Origin: an uncultured Lachnospiraceae bacterium | GTDB lineage: Bacteria > Bacillota > Clostridia > Lachnospirales > Lachnospiraceae | Length of the DNA: 64,000 nt | Direction of reading: 5' to 3' | NCBI GenBank assembly: GCA_910587095.1 | Contig: CAJUMJ010000003.1 | Span: 65,178 to 129,177 of the forward strand | Shown: positions 62,039-64,000 of the stretch, piece by piece | Numbering within the stretch: position 1 is the stretch's first letter | Layout: each line of letters opens with the position of its first letter | Program-made: the position numbers and the translations under genes | The notes under the pieces: generated by a model | What the model was told of the DNA's origin: nothing | What the model saw: the letters and a program-made list of their open reading frames with translations, nothing else | The model's database searches: none

Positions 62039-62206
62039 TAGCCTCTTCTAAATATATTTTTATGAAAAATTTGTTTTCTTCTAAGATATAATCAAAATCT
62101 ATATTGGCAGTAGCTCCTATATCATATGAAATTATTTTACAAATCTTGGGTATTCCTGTTCCTCCCTCTCCCGTAATTCGATTAATGTACTCTCCTGTAT
62201 GAATTA
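62007..62206 (-). other. Displaced C-terminal end of the kinase ATPase domain (-1 frame)
   Basis: The minus-strand frame from about 62206 encodes KELIHTGEYINRITGEGGTG followed by IPKICKIISYDIGATANIDF and about 28 more residues, ending at a TAA at 62007-62009 within the lone receiver gene. GEGGTGIPKI is a histidine-kinase G box, which the main frame lacks because it stops at 62204. The two parts are one gene split by a frameshift around 62206-62222. Confidence 0.8.
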
Positions 62207-64000
62207 ATTCTTTTGCCTTTTAACTTTTTCCTGTTCTAAGGTTATATCTTTTGTACAATCATAATCATTCTCCAAATAAATATATTTTTTCCCTGATTCA
62301 TTTTTCAAGATATAACGTATTTCAATATTTCTGCCATCTTTAGAATATGCATTTTTATATACATTATTAAACAGATTGTAAAATATTCCATCATAATCTT
62401 TCAAAAAATAGCCAGGTATTTTGTCGCTTACTGTTTTCTCAATGGCTTTTGCAATAAAATTTTTCTCTGGATGTATATTTTTTATTGTTTCTAGACCCAA
62501 ATCAAAGGCAAATTGCAGGTCAAAATCATTATGTTTGCTTTCTGCACTCCGCTGAAACCAATGACATATTTTATTCAATACATTAGGCATGTTCGTAGAA
62601 GCCTCATTAATTTTTTGTACTAACTCACGGGAAATTTTTTTATTCTTTATATCTACTATTTTTGTTTTCAAAATACTAAATGCAGTATTATATTCTTCTA
62701 AAATTTCTGTACTTATAACCTCTTTGACATGCATTAAATTATCTTCTGTAATTTCCCACATCATAGAAATGATAATATCCATAAACTCTTCAAAACTTTC
62801 CAAATTATAAGCTATACCTACAATACAGTTGAATTTAACATTTTGAAGCCTATAATCAAATAATCCATCTGTATCTTTTTCTTCTGTTCTTATTTGTATG
62901 TATTTTTCTTTCAATTTAGAAATAATTGTTTCCGTTTCAACAAAAAAGTCCACAATAGCTGAAGTAATAATTGTTTGATCGCTAATGTCAGTATTTCTAA
63001 TCCAATATGAATCAATAATATAATTTCCCGTTTCATTATCTTTTTTAGCATTTAGCATAGACTTATAAATTGGACTTCTTAATTCATCCGCCAGAGTTCC
63101 ATGCCTAATATTTAGGCTTAAATAGCCGTCTAATCCGTATTCATTGCTAGAAACAAACGCATCCCTAATATGATAAACAAGAGAATGCAAAATTTGTTTG
63201 GTTATATCAGCAAAATAAAGTCCACTTTGTTTATCTGACCATTGCCTTACTCTTTTATCTAAATAAAATTTGTAACGGAAAAAATCACTTTTATAATTTA
63301 TTACTAGATTTTCTTTTATTCCTTCTGTATTAACTTGAATTTTATTTTCTTCTATTGTCTTATGTTCTTTTTTTATCATTAATTTTTTTGTAAGTTTTCG
63401 TATCTCTTTTTCATATTCCTCTGCATTATCCGAATCCATTTGACAAAGTCCATTACATATTTCAACTCGTTCTTGATCCCTTTCTTGGGAACTAGAAAAA
63501 CTTACAACTGACATGTCCATAATCTTAGGTGTACATACATTTTTCAAAAAAAATATAAGAGTTTCTTTATCATATTGCGAGAAATAATTCAACATCTGTT
63601 TTGGACTTTCTATGTTATTATAAAAGAAAAAATCTTCACAAATAATACCTAAATCATCTTTCTTTTCCTTATTATAATAACTAGAATAAACATAGTATAA
63701 TATAGGCGAATAAATACTTTTCCGTATATCCCTATCTGAATTATCTATATAATCAATTATTTTTTTTAAGGGAATAAGCAACGAAGCATATATATTGCTG
63801 ACCACTAATATAGTAGAAATACGTGAAATTATTTCAAAATTTTCGTCTAATTTGATAGTAGAGATAAAGTATTTTATTCCCTTTGCCGCAATACCAACAT
63901 CTCTTCCTTCCATCTTACCTAGATGCTCTACTCTCTCACATATATCATTTTCGTCATTGTAAACAAATATTAAATCCTTAATTTGCTCAATTTTACATAA
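62204..64000 (-). CDS. dtcA: Detocs-type sensor kinase, partial and apparently frameshifted
   Basis: The frame is open to the window edge (29 codons upstream of the ATG at 63913), so the N-terminus is missing. The visible 598 residues are mostly helical, with a histidine-kinase ATPase N box near the end (DGIFYNLFNNVYKNAYSKDG). The frame then stops at AAT-TAA while the G box continues in the -1 frame. Inserting one A in the run GTTAAAAGG would restore it. As annotated, the kinase would lack part of its ATP-binding domain. Together with the next two genes it forms a Detocs-like operon. Confidence 0.78.
   Translation of the reverse strand, partial: LCKIEQIKDLIFVYNDENDICERVEHLGKMEGRDVGIAAKGIKYFISTIKLDENFEIISRISTILVVSNIYASLLIPLKKIIDYIDNSDRDIRKSIYSPILYYVYSSYYNKEKKDDLGIICEDFFFYNNIESPKQMLNYFSQYDKETLIFFLKNVCTPKIMDMSVVSFSSSQERDQERVEICNGLCQMDSDNAEEYEKEIRKLTKKLMIKKEHKTIEENKIQVNTEGIKENLVINYKSDFFRYKFYLDKRVRQWSDKQSGLYFADITKQILHSLVYHIRDAFVSSNEYGLDGYLSLNIRHGTLADELRSPIYKSMLNAKKDNETGNYIIDSYWIRNTDISDQTIITSAIVDFFVETETIISKLKEKYIQIRTEEKDTDGLFDYRLQNVKFNCIVGIAYNLESFEEFMDIIISMMWEITEDNLMHVKEVISTEILEEYNTAFSILKTKIVDIKNKKISRELVQKINEASTNMPNVLNKICHWFQRSAESKHNDFDLQFAFDLGLETIKNIHPEKNFIAKAIEKTVSDKIPGYFLKDYDGIFYNLFNNVYKNAYSKDGRNIEIRYILKNESGKKYIYLENDYDCTKDITLEQEKVKRQKN

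Larger units (their letters stand above)
19058..64000. mobile_element. Integrative element (Tn916-type integrase end), continuing past the window
   Basis: The left end is marked by a drop in GC content, a large palindrome, and Tn916-like integrase and excisionase genes in the usual order. The DNA to the right is AT-rich and carries surface, lipoprotein, defence and recombinase genes. No conjugation genes or right end are visible, so it is unclear whether this is one element or several nested ones. Confidence 0.5.

Noticed and set aside
62195..62230. Programmed -1 ribosomal frameshift in the kinase gene
   Set aside because: The A-run at GGAAAAAG would shift into an immediate TAA, and the later AAAA runs do not allow both tRNAs to re-pair; no canonical slippery heptamer is present.

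Overview
The window looks like part of a Clostridia chromosome, most likely Lachnospiraceae. The left 18.9 kb is moderately GC-rich and carries housekeeping genes with Gram-positive style ribosome binding sites. From about 18.95 kb the sequence becomes clearly AT-richer and is accessory DNA to the end of the window.

Region 1 (1-18.9 kb, core). metA (homoserine acyltransferase) is followed on the minus strand by one probable operon from a strong promoter at 6432-6460: MBOAT O-acyltransferase, SGNH-type protein, RluF-like pseudouridine synthase, NAD-dependent DNA ligase. Next come a GH3-family protein with a NOL1/NOP2/Sun rRNA methyltransferase, a sodium/proline symporter, an ArsR-type regulator, a small alarmone synthetase and a ferredoxin-domain aldo/keto reductase. 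A minus-strand cluster then holds a coiled-coil protein, a LytTR response regulator and a protein with a FliD C-terminal-like pattern. The region ends with a low-molecular-weight phosphatase.

Region 2 (19.0-24.1 kb). A Tn916-type integrase and excisionase mark the end of an integrative element. Beside them lies a compact three-gene operon (KAP NTPase, nucleoside-deoxyribosyltransferase-like protein, unknown protein) that looks like an undescribed defence module.

Region 3 (24.1-47.3 kb). This is a surface and accessory zone. It holds a 1,498-residue secreted protein with a thioester-like N-terminus and a hairpin placed between its Shine-Dalgarno and start codon, paired lipoproteins, three copies of a roughly 240-300 bp non-coding repeat around an LRR gene, a primase-like HTH protein, two DUF285/BspA-like proteins, a sortase-type protein and a small secreted protein sharing a domain with the DUF285 pair. 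DUF262, NERD and XRE genes sit between the DUF285 paralogues.

Region 4 (47.5-64 kb). This is a defence-rich zone. It contains a NYN-domain protein, a NACHT NTPase with pentapeptide repeats, a helicase-associated-domain protein, a four-gene Tn554-like tyrosine recombinase unit, and a Detocs-type phosphorelay system (kinase, lone receiver, receiver-nucleosidase). Next to Detocs lies a paralogue in which the receiver is replaced by a DUF4062 domain. The kinase runs off the window edge and has an apparent frameshift that separates the end of its ATPase domain. No conjugation genes, rRNAs, tRNAs or CRISPR arrays were found.
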